From: Phytopythium helicoides
Taxonomy: Eukaryota > Oomycota > Peronosporomycetes > Pythiales > Pythiaceae
Assembly (NCBI GenBank): GCA_024867545.1
Contig: JANFNE010000031.1
Coordinates: forward strand, 663,538 to 727,537
Direction of reading: 5' to 3'
Length of the DNA: 64,000 nucleotides
In this document: positions 41,009 to 52,067 of the stretch, in pieces
How the letters are laid out: each line of letters opens with the position of its first letter
Numbering within the stretch: position 1 is the first letter of the stretch
Program-made: the position numbers and the translations under genes
The notes under the pieces: generated by a model
Database searches by the model: none
Told to the model about the DNA's origin: nothing
Seen by the model: the letters and a program-made list of their open reading frames with translations, nothing else

Positions 41009-41968
41009 GGTGTCGCGATGCAGACACTTGGCTTGGAGTTTGGTGTTTCGGGGTTGAGCTGTTGAGCTTCGAGGAGTAAATTGGAAAGTGGGGTGGCCGC
41101 ACAGCTGGGACGAGGCCAAGCAGCCTTGCTGCAAGCCGTCTCAATGAACGGTGCAGTAATTGATCGACGATCGAGCTCGTGCTCGATACTAAGTTGATCT
41201 CCTTCATAACACTTCTCTTCAGAGTGTGTTGAGCGGTATCCAACACTTCAGTCACTTCAGACAGTACTGGACGCACTGAATAATCCGGCCTGTGACGTGA
41301 CTGAAAATCGCGTAAACCATGCGGGGCTGCTGGTTGCCGTTGTGGTTCCTGTAGACCTCCTCATCGTCGATGGAGACAATACTAAACCGTTCAGATGAAG
41401 TATATTGTCTACGAACAATTTGATCTATGAGTTCGACGCTCCACACTTCCGCGTCGATGGATAGAGCCTCAGCCAGTGACTCCATGTCAAACTACATCAT
41501 TGACAAGTCTCCAACATTGCATCAGCCCTACGAACGATGTCCAATGCGTACAATGACAGTCAACATTTCTTTTTCTGCTTCAAGACCCTTTCCATACTCG
41601 TCTCCATCGACGATGAGGAGGTCTACAGGAACCACAACGGCAACCAGCAGCCCCGCATGGTTTACGCGATTTTCAGTCACGTCACAGGCCGGATTATTCA
41701 GTGCGTCCAGTACTGTCTAAAGTGACTGAAGTGTTGGATACCGCTCAACACACTCTGAAGAGAAGTGTTATGAAGGAGATCAACTTAGTATCGAGCACGA
41801 GCTCGATCGTCGATCAATTACTGCACCGTTCATTGAGACGGCTTGCAGCAAGGCTGCTTGGCCTCGTCCCAGCTGTGCGGCCACCCCACTTTCCAATTTA
41901 CTCCTCGAAGCTCAACAGCTCAACCCCGAAACACCAAACTCCAAGCCAAGTGTCTGCATCGCGACACC
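41009..41968. other. Palindrome centre between two QOR genes, with 222-bp spacer
   Basis: The inverted arms reach 41377 and 41600; the 222 bases between are unique within this palindrome. Minus-strand frames run across the arm/spacer boundary (41485 down to 41252, MESLAEALSIDAEVW... joining VSIDDEEVY...), and a different spacer end gives another fusion on the plus strand (41537-41725). Both share the arm-encoded end and look coding-like but are unassigned. The same spacer lies in the opposite orientation at 61806-62026. The outer parts are QOR promoters/5' UTRs. Confidence 0.6.
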
Positions 41969-43191
41969 ATGCCGACCTACAAGGCCCTCCGAGTGACTGA
42001 ACCCTCCGACGACTACGGCACCGCTGGCAAGGTCGTTGAACTCCCGATCCCAAGTGCCACGCCCGGCCACGTCGTCGTGAAGAACACGTCAGCGTGCGTG
42101 GCTGCCTACGACGTGCTCGTCCTGGAGAACCGTTTCGTCCGGCGGCAGGAGCTGCCGTTCACAGCTGGTCTTGAAGCAGGTAACACGTCAGCCGGCTCGA
42201 TTGTTTGCCGTCCTAGAACCCCGGTTGACAAGTATCTTTATGGGTGTGTGCGCTTCTTCTCTAGTTGGTGTCGTTACTGAAGTTGGCGAGGGCGTGAACT
42301 CCGTCGCTGTTGGTGAGAGTGTGACGTACATCGGTAAGTTTTGTGAGAATTTCAGCATTGAGTCGAGCGAATGGCGTTCTCACAGACGATTTGATCGCAT
42401 GTGGCGGGTGGTGGTGGTGTAACACAGCCCCTGGCGCATTTGCCGAATACAACCTCGTGCCTGCCCAAGTGCTCGTCAAAACACCGTCCAGCGAAGCGGA
42501 GACCATGTCGATCACGTCAGCGGTCTGGGCGCTAGCGTCACTGGAAGAGGCCGGCGAGATGAAAACGGGTGAGACGGTATTCGTGACTGCAGCAGCCGGC
42601 GGCACAGGCCAATATGTCGTCCAGCTCGCCAAGAATGCCGGCAACACGGTCATCGGGATGACGAGCTCCGCCAAAAAGGCGGATTTCTTGACAGCCCTGG
42701 GGTGCGACCGTGTCATTAACTACTCGGTGGAAGACGTGAGTGAGGTCCTGAGGAAGGAATATCCCAGCGGGATCAACCTCCTCTTCGACAGCGTCGGCGG
42801 CGATTTGCTGGCCTCGCTCGTTCCCCACCTCGCTATGCACGGCCGCGTCATTGCGTTTGGGACGACGTCAGATTACAGCGCTCCGGGTGACTCCAGTGCT
42901 TCCACCGCTTCGGAGAGTAGTAAGAAGAAGGAGGGGGCGACGCTAAACGATGTGCTTCCGCCGCTGATCTCCAAGTGTGCTTCGATCCGAGGCATTAGTC
43001 TGACGGCGTACCCTGAACCCGTGGAGAGACTCCGCCCAAAGGTGCTGGAGATGTTCGAGAAGGGAGAGCTGCGGTACGGAATGGACGACGTCAAGTTCGA
43101 CGGGCTCACCAGCGTTCCCGACGCACTGGACTACGTGATGGCGCGGAAGAACATCGGCAAGGTGGTCGTCAAGATCCAAGACCTGCCTTGA
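41969..43191 (+). CDS. Quinone/enone oxidoreductase, PTGR3/ZADH2-like (copy 3)
   Basis: Exons 41969-42179, 42265-42333 and 42428-43191; 347 residues with the AAGGTGQ Rossmann motif intact. It is a direct repeat of copy 1 at an offset of 41375. Confidence 0.88.
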
Positions 43192-43749
43192 AGAAAAAGG
43201 TCGGGCTTGGACGCAGAGAGGGTAAACCCATACAAACCTCGTTCCCTCTGCAATGCTAACATGCAACACACTACGAGTTGCAAATACAACAACAAGTTGC
43301 TTCCCATGCACACTTGAACGTTGAAGTTTCTGCCTGCATATCTGGGGCTGTTGCGCGCATTCGTCACCGTTGCTGGCATCACAAAAATACTAGGACGGGT
43401 GAGAATGGCAACACCCTGGACGTGTTTGGCTTCCTGTTTGGTGCGGTGGTCTGCTCAAGTGCGTTCTTGGCTGTGGCGCTGCTCCGTTTTTCCAGACAGA
43501 CCCTATTTAGGCATCTCTTCTGGATTAAAGGTACCATTTTTATGGCTATCGTTCCGAAACATTTTTATGGCTATCGTTCCGAAATAAGCACGACATATTT
43601 TGTGCGGCGCGCACACAAATGAACGCGCATACAAAGTCGGAGTGTCACATTGTTATCATTTTTTCAGCGAATCGCATGGCGCTGTAGATGCGATTTTTAG
43701 CGAATTGCATGGCGGCTCGCACAGACTCCTCTGGATCTCTTCTGGACGA
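43192..43749. other. Convergent 3' intergenic, as 1817-2374
   Basis: Direct copy of 1817-2374, with the same tandem repeats. No gene was supported. Confidence 0.5.
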
Positions 43750-44965
43750 TTACACACTGTAGATTTGCTCCAGCACTGAAGTCATCATCACCGCGCCCCA
43801 CCTTCCAAGTTGTTCGCGAAGAGTGTGCTCCACCAGCGGGGGCAAAGGAGTCGCGGGGCAACGCTGCTTCCCAAAGTAAGAGCAAGTCCAAACCACAACA
43901 GTCTCATCTTCCTCACGCCCAGTCGAAGGGTTGAGTTGCTTCCGCGTGTGAATGGAGACAGCCATCACAGTTGTGATATCAAGGCGAACACACTGGTGTG
44001 GTCGATAGGGATGCAGCTCGTCCAAGTCTACGAAGTCCATTGCAAACACGCCAAGAGGTCCATTGCCGCCAAGCTCTTCGCTTCGAAACGTGAATTCTTG
44101 GAACTTGACAGTGTTCATCTCTAGTGGGATACCACACGACGTGAATGACTCATATCGGCTCTGCTGGATCCCGTCGACACCGTAGTCGGTCTCGTCACAC
44201 GTTGTGATGTCACCAAGCAGGTCTGTGACTTTCATCTCCATATTTGAGAAATAGGAAACTATTGCGTCGTAGATCTGACGAACACTGAAACGGGAAGCAA
44301 TGAACGGCACTCTGTCGAAACAAGACACGCAGAAGTCTCCTCCTTCAAGCAAGTAGCGAGAGGTCTCTGAAAATGGACGAAACGGGTCCAGGAAGCGAGT
44401 GCGCTCGGTCAGATAAGCCAGAGCAGAGTGAATCTTCTTCCGCTTGGCAACAACAAGTGCCTCACGGCGATGCACAGGGTCTTCGCCGAGACAGATGGTC
44501 ACCTCGTGCGGAACGGCTTCTTGCGCACTCTGCGACGTCAGTGCGGACACAATCAGCCAAACCATTGTCGCCACAGGGATGCACAGATATGTAGACGCAC
44601 CACGAAGCCGGAGACGGCGGACTGAACATTGACGAGCAAGAGCTGCTGCATCCTCACGGCGTCCCGCAGCAGCGACGTCTGGAGCTCCTGCTGCAGCAAA
44701 CTCGGTGGCTGCTGTCTCTCGGCGTTCTGCAATTGCTGCAGCTTAATCTGCAGCTGCTCGATTTCCTTCATCAGCCTCTCCTTTTCTTCCTAAACCAGCA
44801 ATTGCATCGTGCATACGTCACACGTGCAGCCGATACCATTTCGTCACTTTAAATGGCACCCACCCTGCGCAGTATGTACGTCGGCTTTTGTTTCCTGGGA
44901 GACTCGCTGTCGTCCATTAACGCAGAGCCTGGACCGGGAACTATCTCCACGTAACCGTTGGGCAT
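43750..44965 (-). CDS. M96-like START-domain protein, type A (copy 5)
   Basis: Exons 44864-44965, 44601-44789 and 43750-44529; 356 residues. It carries the same coiled-coil Ile variant (MKEIEQLQ) as copy 4, which links the two arms of this palindrome. Confidence 0.83.
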
Positions 44966-45361
44966 TTCCGTGCTTCTCCAGAAGTGAGCTTCACGTTGAA
45001 CATCCTACACGTGGACTGTAATCGGAACAATCGTTCGCTGGCGAGCGTCGACGATTACGGGGATTACGGAGCTCACTGTCCTGAATGGTGAGCCCTCACA
45101 GTACCGGTACTACTGCTCCCCGATAACCTACATTTCAGTATGACAAATCACATCACCAATTCGACCTGCCTGGGTGATCATCAGCTACAGTGTGTACTAC
45201 AAGGTCAGACAACCACCTGGGATAGGCGTGCGCGTTCCAACACCAACACTTGGTCTCGCACACAAACAAGTCTCGGCAAGATCTCATTCCTCAACTCGCT
45301 TCGAAGAGCACAAGCCACTTCTCTCTTTCTCTCCTCTCCTCCCCTCCTCTGCTCGCCAGCC
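44966..45361. promoter_or_regulatory. Shared divergent promoter, M96-A / AKR
   Basis: Direct copy of 3591-3986. No difference of note was seen. Confidence 0.5.
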
Positions 45362-46423
45362 ATGTCGACCAACACCAAGATGACCTACCGATTCCTCGGT
45401 GACTCTGGGCTCCTAGTCTCCAAGCTCGCGCTCGGATCATGGATGATTGCAAACCCCAACCAAACCGCCGACGCTTGGTATGAGATCGTTAAGACGGCGT
45501 ACGCGCATGGCATCAACTTCTTCGACACCGCCGAGAACTACGATGACGGCAACGCAGAGGTGCTGCTCGGCAGTGCCATCAAGAAGGGCATTCAAGACGG
45601 CTTGTGGGAGCGTGAAGACCTCGTCATCAGTACCAAGCTATGCAACGGGACCAAGGGCTTCAACGCCTTCGCCCCCGGTCCCAACGGCCAGGGTCTCAGC
45701 CGCAAACACCTCATCGAGGGAATGAAGACCTCGCTCAAGAAGCTTCAGCTCGAGAATGTCGACGTGCTCTTCTGCCATCGACCTGACAAGTGCACGCCGA
45801 TCGAGGAAGTGGTCCGAGCCATGAACTTCATCATCGACCAGGGGTGGACGTTCTACTGGGGAACCAGCGAGTGGCCTCCTGCCGACATCCAGGAGGCTTG
45901 CGCCATTGCGGATCGTCTCGGACTCGTGCGACCCATCGTCGAGCAGCCACAGTACAACCTGCTCGAGCGGTCGAAGGTGGAATTCCAGTACGCCGATCTC
46001 ATCAAGACGCGCAAGCTCGGTCTCACTGTCTGGTCGCCTCTCTACAGCGGTGTTCTGACTGGCAAGTACAACAACGACACCTCGCCGGCGGACTCGCGCC
46101 TTACGACCAACCAGACGTTCCGATCGTTCATGCCCGACCTAGACGAGAAGGTCGCCATTGTGCGTCAGCTTGCTCCCATCGCTACCAGACTCGGCTGCAC
46201 GCTCGCTCAGCTTGCCATCGCCTGGTGCGTCTCGAACGAGAACGTCTCGAGCGTCCTGCTTGGTGCACGCAACTCGGCGCAGCTGGAGGAGACGGTCAAG
46301 GCGCTGTCGGTGGTGGACAAGTTGACGCCCGAGGTCAAGGCCGAGATTGACGCGATTGTGCAGTTCAAGCCGAAGCTGTGGGAACCCGACTTCTTCTACG
46401 CTATTCGCGAGCGCTTCCTCTAG
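45362..46423 (+). CDS. Aldo/keto reductase, Kv-beta/AKR6-like (copy 5)
   Basis: Complete 353-residue copy with R10 and T252, plus a synonymous change at codon 44 (gtc to gtt). Although it sits in an alpha block it has T252, like most beta-block copies, whereas the other alpha copies have M252. This points to conversion or recombination between blocks. Confidence 0.92.
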   Translation: MSTNTKMTYRFLGDSGLLVSKLALGSWMIANPNQTADAWYEIVKTAYAHGINFFDTAENYDDGNAEVLLGSAIKKGIQDGLWEREDLVISTKLCNGTKGFNAFAPGPNGQGLSRKHLIEGMKTSLKKLQLENVDVLFCHRPDKCTPIEEVVRAMNFIIDQGWTFYWGTSEWPPADIQEACAIADRLGLVRPIVEQPQYNLLERSKVEFQYADLIKTRKLGLTVWSPLYSGVLTGKYNNDTSPADSRLTTNQTFRSFMPDLDEKVAIVRQLAPIATRLGCTLAQLAIAWCVSNENVSSVLLGARNSAQLEETVKALSVVDKLTPEVKAEIDAIVQFKPKLWEPDFFYAIRERFL

Positions 46424-47144
46424 GGGGAGTGCAATGTTCATACGGTGACCCCAGATACAGAAGGGTGTTTGCTGGTTTTAGCTCGCTTTCTTGAGGTCTG
46501 CCTTTCATGTCTTTCTTTCTTTCTTTCTTTTTTTCAGATGATAATGCACTGAGGTTCATTCCGAAAAGAAAAGAAATACAGTCTAGCTTGTAGTGAGCAG
46601 CGTTCTTGCAAGGAAGGAGAGCAGGTTACTTGAGGCCCTTCCGCGTCGATATGGGAGTTTGTTGTTTCAGGGGTCAGCAGTGACGAAGGAGTAGCTCCAT
46701 CAGGACTGATGACATCATGTATTCTTGCACGCCATGAGCGAAAATGCCGTGTGTGGCTGATACGCGCACAAGCCGCTGAATTCACCACCTCGATCTTAGA
46801 ACCCGATATATTGTCAATGCACATGACCTCAACTACGACCATACTTTCGACGTCAACGTGGGTGAAGTCGGACAAACGATGGCCAAACACTGCTACACTA
46901 GCAACCGAGATAGTCACACATCCGATCCACTCAGGATTATCATCCTCCTTCCATGTCGCGACACCAGACAGCACTCTGTCAATGCGAAAGCTAGACTGTG
47001 TTTCTTTTCTTTTCGGAATGAACCTCAGTGCATTATCATCTGAAAAAAGAAAGAAAGACATGAAAGGCAGACCTCAAGAAAGCGAGCTAAAACCAGCAAA
47101 CACCCTTCTGTATCTGGGGTCACCGTATGAACATTGCATTCCCC
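46424..47144. other. Convergent AKR junction with inverted ends and unknown exon (empty site)
   Basis: Joins two AKR genes tail to tail. Inverted segments of ~50 bases (cagatgataatgcactgagg...) at ~46537-46591 and ~46992-47043 bound ~400 bp with the unassigned coding-like minus-strand stretch described for 35943-36553. Here cagatgataatg is uninterrupted, so this is the pre-insertion form of the site that the Helitrons occupy at 17127/35943. Confidence 0.55.
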
Positions 47145-48206
47145 CTAGAGGAAGCGCTCGCGAATAGCGTAGAAGAAGTCGGGTTCCCACAGCTTCGGCT
47201 TGAACTGCACAATCGCGTCAATCTCGGCCTTGACCTCGGGCGTCAACTTGTCTACCACCGACAGCGCCTTGACCGTCTCCTCCAGCTGCGCCGAGTTGCG
47301 TGCACCAAGCAGGACGCTCGAGACGTTCTCGTTCGAGACGCACCAGGCGATGGCAAGCTGAGCGAGCGTGCAGCCGAGTCTGGTAGCGATGGGAGCAAGC
47401 TGACGCACAATGGCGACCTTCTCGTCTAGGTCGGGCATGAACGATCGGAACGTCTGGTTGGTCGTAAGGCGCGAGTCCGCCGGCGAGGTGTCGTTGTTGT
47501 ACTTGCCAGTCAGAACACCGCTGTAGAGAGGCGACCAGACAGTGAGACCGAGCTTGCGCGTCTTGATGAGATCGGCGTACTGGAATTCCACCTTCGACCG
47601 CTCGAGCAGGTTGTACTGTGGCTGCTCGACGATGGGTCGCACGAGTCCGAGACGATCCGCAATGGCGCAAGCCTCCTGGATGTCGGCAGGAGGCCACTCG
47701 CTGGTTCCCCAGTAGAACGTCCACCCCTGGTCGATGATGAAGTTCATGGCTCGGACCACTTCCTCGATCGGCGTGCACTTGTCAGGTCGATGGCAGAAGA
47801 GCACGTCGACATTCTCGAGCTGAAGCTTCTTGAGCGAGGTCTTCATTCCCTCGATGAGGTGTTTGCGGCTGAGACCCTGGCCGTTGGGACCGGGGGCGAA
47901 GGCGTTGAAGCCCTTGGTCCCGTTGCATAGCTTGGTACTGATGACGAGGTCTTCACGCTCCCACAAGCCGTCTTGAATGCCCTTCTTGATGGCACTGCCG
48001 AGCAGCACCTCTGCGTTGCCGTCATCGTAGTTCTCGGCGGTGTCGAAGAAGTTGATGCCATGCGCGTACGCCGTCTTGACGATCTCATACCAAGCGTCGG
48101 CGGTTTGGTTGGGGTTTGCAATCATCCATGATCCGAGCGCGAGCTTGGAGACTAGGAGCCCAGAGTCACCGAGGAATCGGTAGGTCATCTTGGTGTTGGT
48201 CGACAT
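47145..48206 (-). CDS. Aldo/keto reductase, Kv-beta/AKR6-like (copy 6)
   Basis: Complete 353-residue copy with R10 and T252 and one synonymous change in the VVDK codons (near 47252). It is divergent from the intact GST at 48725. Confidence 0.92.
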   Translation of the reverse strand: MSTNTKMTYRFLGDSGLLVSKLALGSWMIANPNQTADAWYEIVKTAYAHGINFFDTAENYDDGNAEVLLGSAIKKGIQDGLWEREDLVISTKLCNGTKGFNAFAPGPNGQGLSRKHLIEGMKTSLKKLQLENVDVLFCHRPDKCTPIEEVVRAMNFIIDQGWTFYWGTSEWPPADIQEACAIADRLGLVRPIVEQPQYNLLERSKVEFQYADLIKTRKLGLTVWSPLYSGVLTGKYNNDTSPADSRLTTNQTFRSFMPDLDEKVAIVRQLAPIATRLGCTLAQLAIAWCVSNENVSSVLLGARNSAQLEETVKALSVVDKLTPEVKAEIDAIVQFKPKLWEPDFFYAIRERFL

Positions 48207-48724
48207 GGCTGGCGAGCAGAGGAGGGGAGGAGAGGAGAGAAAGAGAGAAGTGGCTTGTGCTCTTCGAAGCGAGTTGAGGAATGAGATCTTGCCGAGACTT
48301 GTTTGTGTGCGAGACCAAGTGTTGGTGTTGGAACGCGCACGCCTATCCCAGGTGGTTGTCTGACCTTGTAGTACACACTGTAGCTGATGATCACCCAGGC
48401 AGGTCGAATTGGTGATGTGATTTGTCATACTGAAATGTAGGTTATCGGGGAGCAGTAGTACCGGTACTGTGAGGGCTCACCATTCAGGACAGTGAGCTCC
48501 GTAATCCCCGTAATCGTCGACGCTCGCCAGCGAACGATTGTTCCGATTACTGTATGTGGACTTATCCGTTGCCGCTCCATTCTCGCTCGACCATGCCGCG
48601 AGATCCTCGCTTTGGTCTTTACTTGCAGTTTTGCTTGCTCATGAGCCTCCTCTTCGCTCGCCCACTCGCCAATTTGGCAGCTTCCCGCCGTCTCAAGCTC
48701 CAGCCCAATCACCTTCTCTCCACC
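48207..48724. promoter_or_regulatory. Shared divergent promoter, AKR / GST
   Basis: Reverse counterpart of 10529-11045. The frame stays open 57 codons upstream of the GST ATG (from 48554), encoding a hydrophobic stretch (LYLQFCLLMSLLFARPLA) that could be a targeting signal if an upstream ATG is used. Confidence 0.55.
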
Positions 48725-49663
48725 ATGGCAGCCCCTTACCGCTCGTACATCAAACCTGAAGCTGATGCTGAGTTCCCAGCTGAAGTTGGTCGCTACCACC
48801 TCTACGTCGCCTATACTTGCCCGTTCGCCTCCCGAGCTCTCTCCGCTCGCAACCTCAAGGGCCTCGAGGATGTCATTGGCCTCTCGGTTGCTCACCCCAT
48901 TTTCAACAAGACCAAGCCAAACGACCCGGAGGACTCACATCTCGGATGGACGTTCATGGACCCTGCGACGGAGCCCACGCTCACGGCTGTCAACGGCGAG
49001 ACGTACTCGACGGATGGCTGCATCCCGGACACGGTGAACCATGTGCGCTACGTGCGCGATCTGTACGAGTTGGTGGACAAGGAGCCGCGTCGCTATACAG
49101 TGCCGATCCTATGGGACACGAAGAAGCGGGCGATCGTGTCGAACGAGTCTGCGGACATTCTTCGCATGCTGAACACGGGATTCCGCGAGCTGGTGCCGTC
49201 GGACTTGGACCTTGTGCCAGCTGACCTCGAGAAGGAGCTTAACGAGGTCAATGACGGTATCGTTGCCGAGCTCGGCGCTGGCTACTTCGGGGCCCTCTTC
49301 GCCAAGGACGAGGAGGCCAAGAAGGCAGCTGAGGACCGAGGTCGTGTTGCTCTCGAGAAGTTCGATGCTCTGTTGGCTACTAAGCGCTACCTCGTCGGCG
49401 ATAGCATCACGGAGGCGGACGTCCGCGTGTTCCACACTCTCATCCGTCTGGACGTGAGTTTGACGAAGGAGAACCACGCGAGACTGACCCAGCACGAGAA
49501 CATCGTGAACTACCTGCGGGACCTGTACCAGACTCCGGCGCTTAAGGCGACTGTATGCTGGGACCACCTCAGGGTGGGACCCCGCAACCACCACCCGGAT
49601 TCGCCCATTGCGCAGGGTCCTTTTATTGACTATGAGGTGCCGCACAACCGCGCCACGTTGTGA
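48725..49663 (+). CDS. Glutathionyl-hydroquinone reductase-type GST (Xi/omega-like), intact (copy 3)
   Basis: A 312-residue single-exon protein from MAAPYRSYIK; the ATG context caccATGg is strong. The thioredoxin-like half carries the catalytic motif TCPFA with Cys32 (family CPWA-type), followed by LKGLEDVIGLSVAHP and GWTFMD. The helical C-terminal half includes LLATKRYLVGDSITEADVRVF, the usual GST N-capping/substrate-site region. This family uses GSH to reduce glutathionyl-hydroquinones, a thiol-dependent cytosolic reaction, which fits the QOR and AKR neighbours. Upstream ATGs at 48554 or 48593 would add a hydrophobic N-terminus. This is the undamaged form of the frameshifted copies at 9588 and 14493. 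Confidence 0.9.
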   Translation: MAAPYRSYIKPEADAEFPAEVGRYHLYVAYTCPFASRALSARNLKGLEDVIGLSVAHPIFNKTKPNDPEDSHLGWTFMDPATEPTLTAVNGETYSTDGCIPDTVNHVRYVRDLYELVDKEPRRYTVPILWDTKKRAIVSNESADILRMLNTGFRELVPSDLDLVPADLEKELNEVNDGIVAELGAGYFGALFAKDEEAKKAAEDRGRVALEKFDALLATKRYLVGDSITEADVRVFHTLIRLDVSLTKENHARLTQHENIVNYLRDLYQTPALKATVCWDHLRVGPRNHHPDSPIAQGPFIDYEVPHNRATL

Positions 49664-49908
49664 GTGCTGCGTAGGTAGTCTTTTGGGCAACGGGTCTTTA
49701 ACTAAAGATTCCGCTCGTGTATGCAACGTACATGCACTGTTGTCGGTCACGGACAACAAACGTCAACGATTTCCTCACTGATTCGTACAGACTCCCTCGG
49801 CGCGCCAGTATCTCCTTTGATTACAATCACTTTATAACTTTGCTGCTTTTCCGCGGCTATAGCTTTAGCGGCTCGTTGAAAAGTCAGTTTCTAAACTATC
49901 ATCTTAAT

Positions 49909-49940
<32 letters not shown>

Positions 49941-50187
49941 AAGCTTGGGCAGTAACGCCAACGCGCAATGCAGCACATGAGGCCTCACCAACTTTCGCCA
50001 GCTCGCCAAATGAACCTGAAGCGCAGTAAGGAATGCTCACAGCAAGTGCATTGCTGCACCAACTTCTTCAACCCTGCAAACATTCGAATGTTCACTTACC
50101 GGTACTAGAACCGGTACCATGTGTTTGAAAGGAACAAGGAGGAACTGGAGACCGTGGAGGTCAGAACGGCATTTCCTGAGCGACGAA
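49664..50187. other. GST / M96-B intergenic with 29-base C run
   Basis: Contains the longest homopolymer in the window (C run, 49909-49937), the aacattcgaatgtt palindrome, the accggtactagaaccggt inverted repeat just before the upstream M96-B ATG (50119), and no insertion. Confidence 0.6.
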
Positions 50188-51429
50188 ATGCGCGACGACG
50201 ACGTGGAAATGACGAGAGTGGGCTCCGGCTCGACGGACGGCGGAGACTCATCTCCCACGGCCCAGACCGGCGAGAGCCCCAAGCAGAGAACCAAGCACAC
50301 GTACGTCTTGCGCAAGGTGCGGAGGTTTGTCGATTAAAGCGGAGAAGTGCGCAAAGAGGAGAGGTGACACGTGAGCAACGCCTCAGGAGGAGAAGGAGAG
50401 GCTGATGAAGGAACTCGAGCAGCTGCAGATTAAGCTGCAGCAATTGCAGAACGCCGAGAGACAGCAGCCACCGAGTTTGCTGCAGCAGGAGCTCCAGACG
50501 TCGCTGCTGCGGGACGCCGTGAGGATGCAGCAGCTCTTGCTCGTCAATGTTCAGTCCGCCGTCTCCGGCTTCGTGGTGCGTCTACATATCTGTGCATCCC
50601 TGTGGCGACAATGGTTTGGCTGATTGTGTCCGCACTGACGTCGCAGAGTGCGCAAGAAGCCGTTCCGCACGAGGTGACCATCTGTCTCGGCGAAGACCCT
50701 GTGCATCGCCGTGAGGCACTTGTTGTTGCCAAGCGGAAGAAGATTCACTCTGCTCTGGCTTATCTGACCGAGCGCACTCGCTTCCTGGACCCGTTTCGTC
50801 CATTTTCAGAGACCTCTCGCTACTTGCTTGAAGGAGGAGACTATTATGCTCTTCATTTTGATCAAACGCCCTTTGACTCTTCGAAGGTTTCCGCTCGTCA
50901 AGTCTACGACGCGATTATCGCATATTTCTCGAACCTGGAGATGCGTGTAACGGACGCGCTGGGAGAAATTACAACCCGCGATGAAATTGACTACGGTGTC
51001 GACGGGATCCAGCAGAGCCGATATGAGTCATTCACGTCGTGTGGTATTCCACTAGAGATTAACACTGTCACATTCCAAGAATTCACGCATCGAAGCGACG
51101 AATATGGAGGCGGTGGGCCTTTTGGCGTGTTTACTGCCGACTTCGTTGATACGGATGCGTTGTATCCGTATCGGCCACACCGCTGCATTCGGCACGACGT
51201 TACTGCGGTGCTCACTGTTCGCATGCATACGCAGAAACAGTTCAACCCAGTAACCGGACGTGAAGACGACGAGAGCGTTGTAGTGTGGACGCGCTCGTGT
51301 ATGTGGAAGCAGCATCGCACCGAAACTTCGACGCCTCCCTTGGTGGAACACACCCTTCGCGAATTACTTGGGAGATGGGGAGATGTAATGATGTCCTCCG
51401 TGCTAGAGCAAGTCTACCATCACCAGTGA
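50188..51429 (+). CDS. M96-like START-domain protein, type B (copy 6)
   Basis: Exons 50188-50316 (or from the in-frame ATG at 50119), 50387-50575 and 50647-51429; 366 residues. It differs from the other three type B copies, reading AYFSNLEMRVTDALGE, RYESFTSCG, PHRCIRHD and GDVMMSS. At YFSN and ESFTSCG it agrees with type A, so it is probably the ancestral B form, or has been partly converted by A. Confidence 0.82.
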
Positions 51430-52067
51430 GTTGTGTGAGAACATGATTCGATACATCATTAGGAGCCCTTCAAAGCAGATTTATCTTTTTGGGGTCACTT
51501 GCACCTTGTTTATTTCGTGCGCGGCATTTTGTGTTTCTCATTCGATCGCGCGTTGGGGGCAGCAGCACATCATTCATCGATTAGGAGCCAGGCTGGGGTT
51601 CTCGCGTAGAAATGGCCCCCTAGGCAGCTCAGGGATAAGAGTTGGTGGATTAACACCGAAGGCGAGCCATGAGGCCGAACTTATTGACCCAAGTCTAATG
51701 ATACTTGAGGCCGACGTAGGAGGTCTTGAATGAACTGCTCCTATTGCAACATCTACCCTATGAGCAATCGCGTTTCTGGGCTGAGAAAGACCAGGATGAG
51801 CCCGAACAACCATAGCTGATGTCACAATGTGGTCACTCATCCGATCCACTCAGGATTATCATCCTCCTTCCATGTCGCGACACCAGACAGCACTCTGTCA
51901 ATGCGAAAGCTAGACTGTGTTTCTTTTCTTTTCGGAATGAACCTCAGTGCATTATCATCTGAAAAAAGAAAGAAAGAAAGACATGAAAGGCAGACCTCAA
52001 GAAAGCGAGCTAAAACCAGCAAACACCCTTCTGTATCTGGGGTCACCGTATGAACATTGCATTCCCC
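51430..52067. other. M96-B / AKR intergenic, as 5049-5686
   Basis: Reverse copy of 5049-5686. It includes the 96-codon frame with a membrane segment (51443-51733, plus strand) and the truncated unknown exon (~51840-51960, minus strand). Confidence 0.5.

Larger units (their letters stand above)
36400..46540. repeat. Palindrome: inverted alpha blocks around a 222-bp spacer
   Basis: AKR, M96-A and QOR at 36554-41008 are mirrored by QOR, M96-A and AKR at 41969-46423. Paired coordinates sum to 82977 throughout (for example 36554+46423, 39786+43191), so no net indel was found between the arms. The spacer is 41378-41599. Confidence 0.93.

Noticed and set aside
36400..46540. Palindrome as a pure sequencing artefact (missed hairpin adapter or amplification chimera)
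   Set aside because: Unique spacers lie at the centres, arms carry private variants, and the spacer occurs in both orientations. It is not excluded without reads, but it is not the simplest reading.
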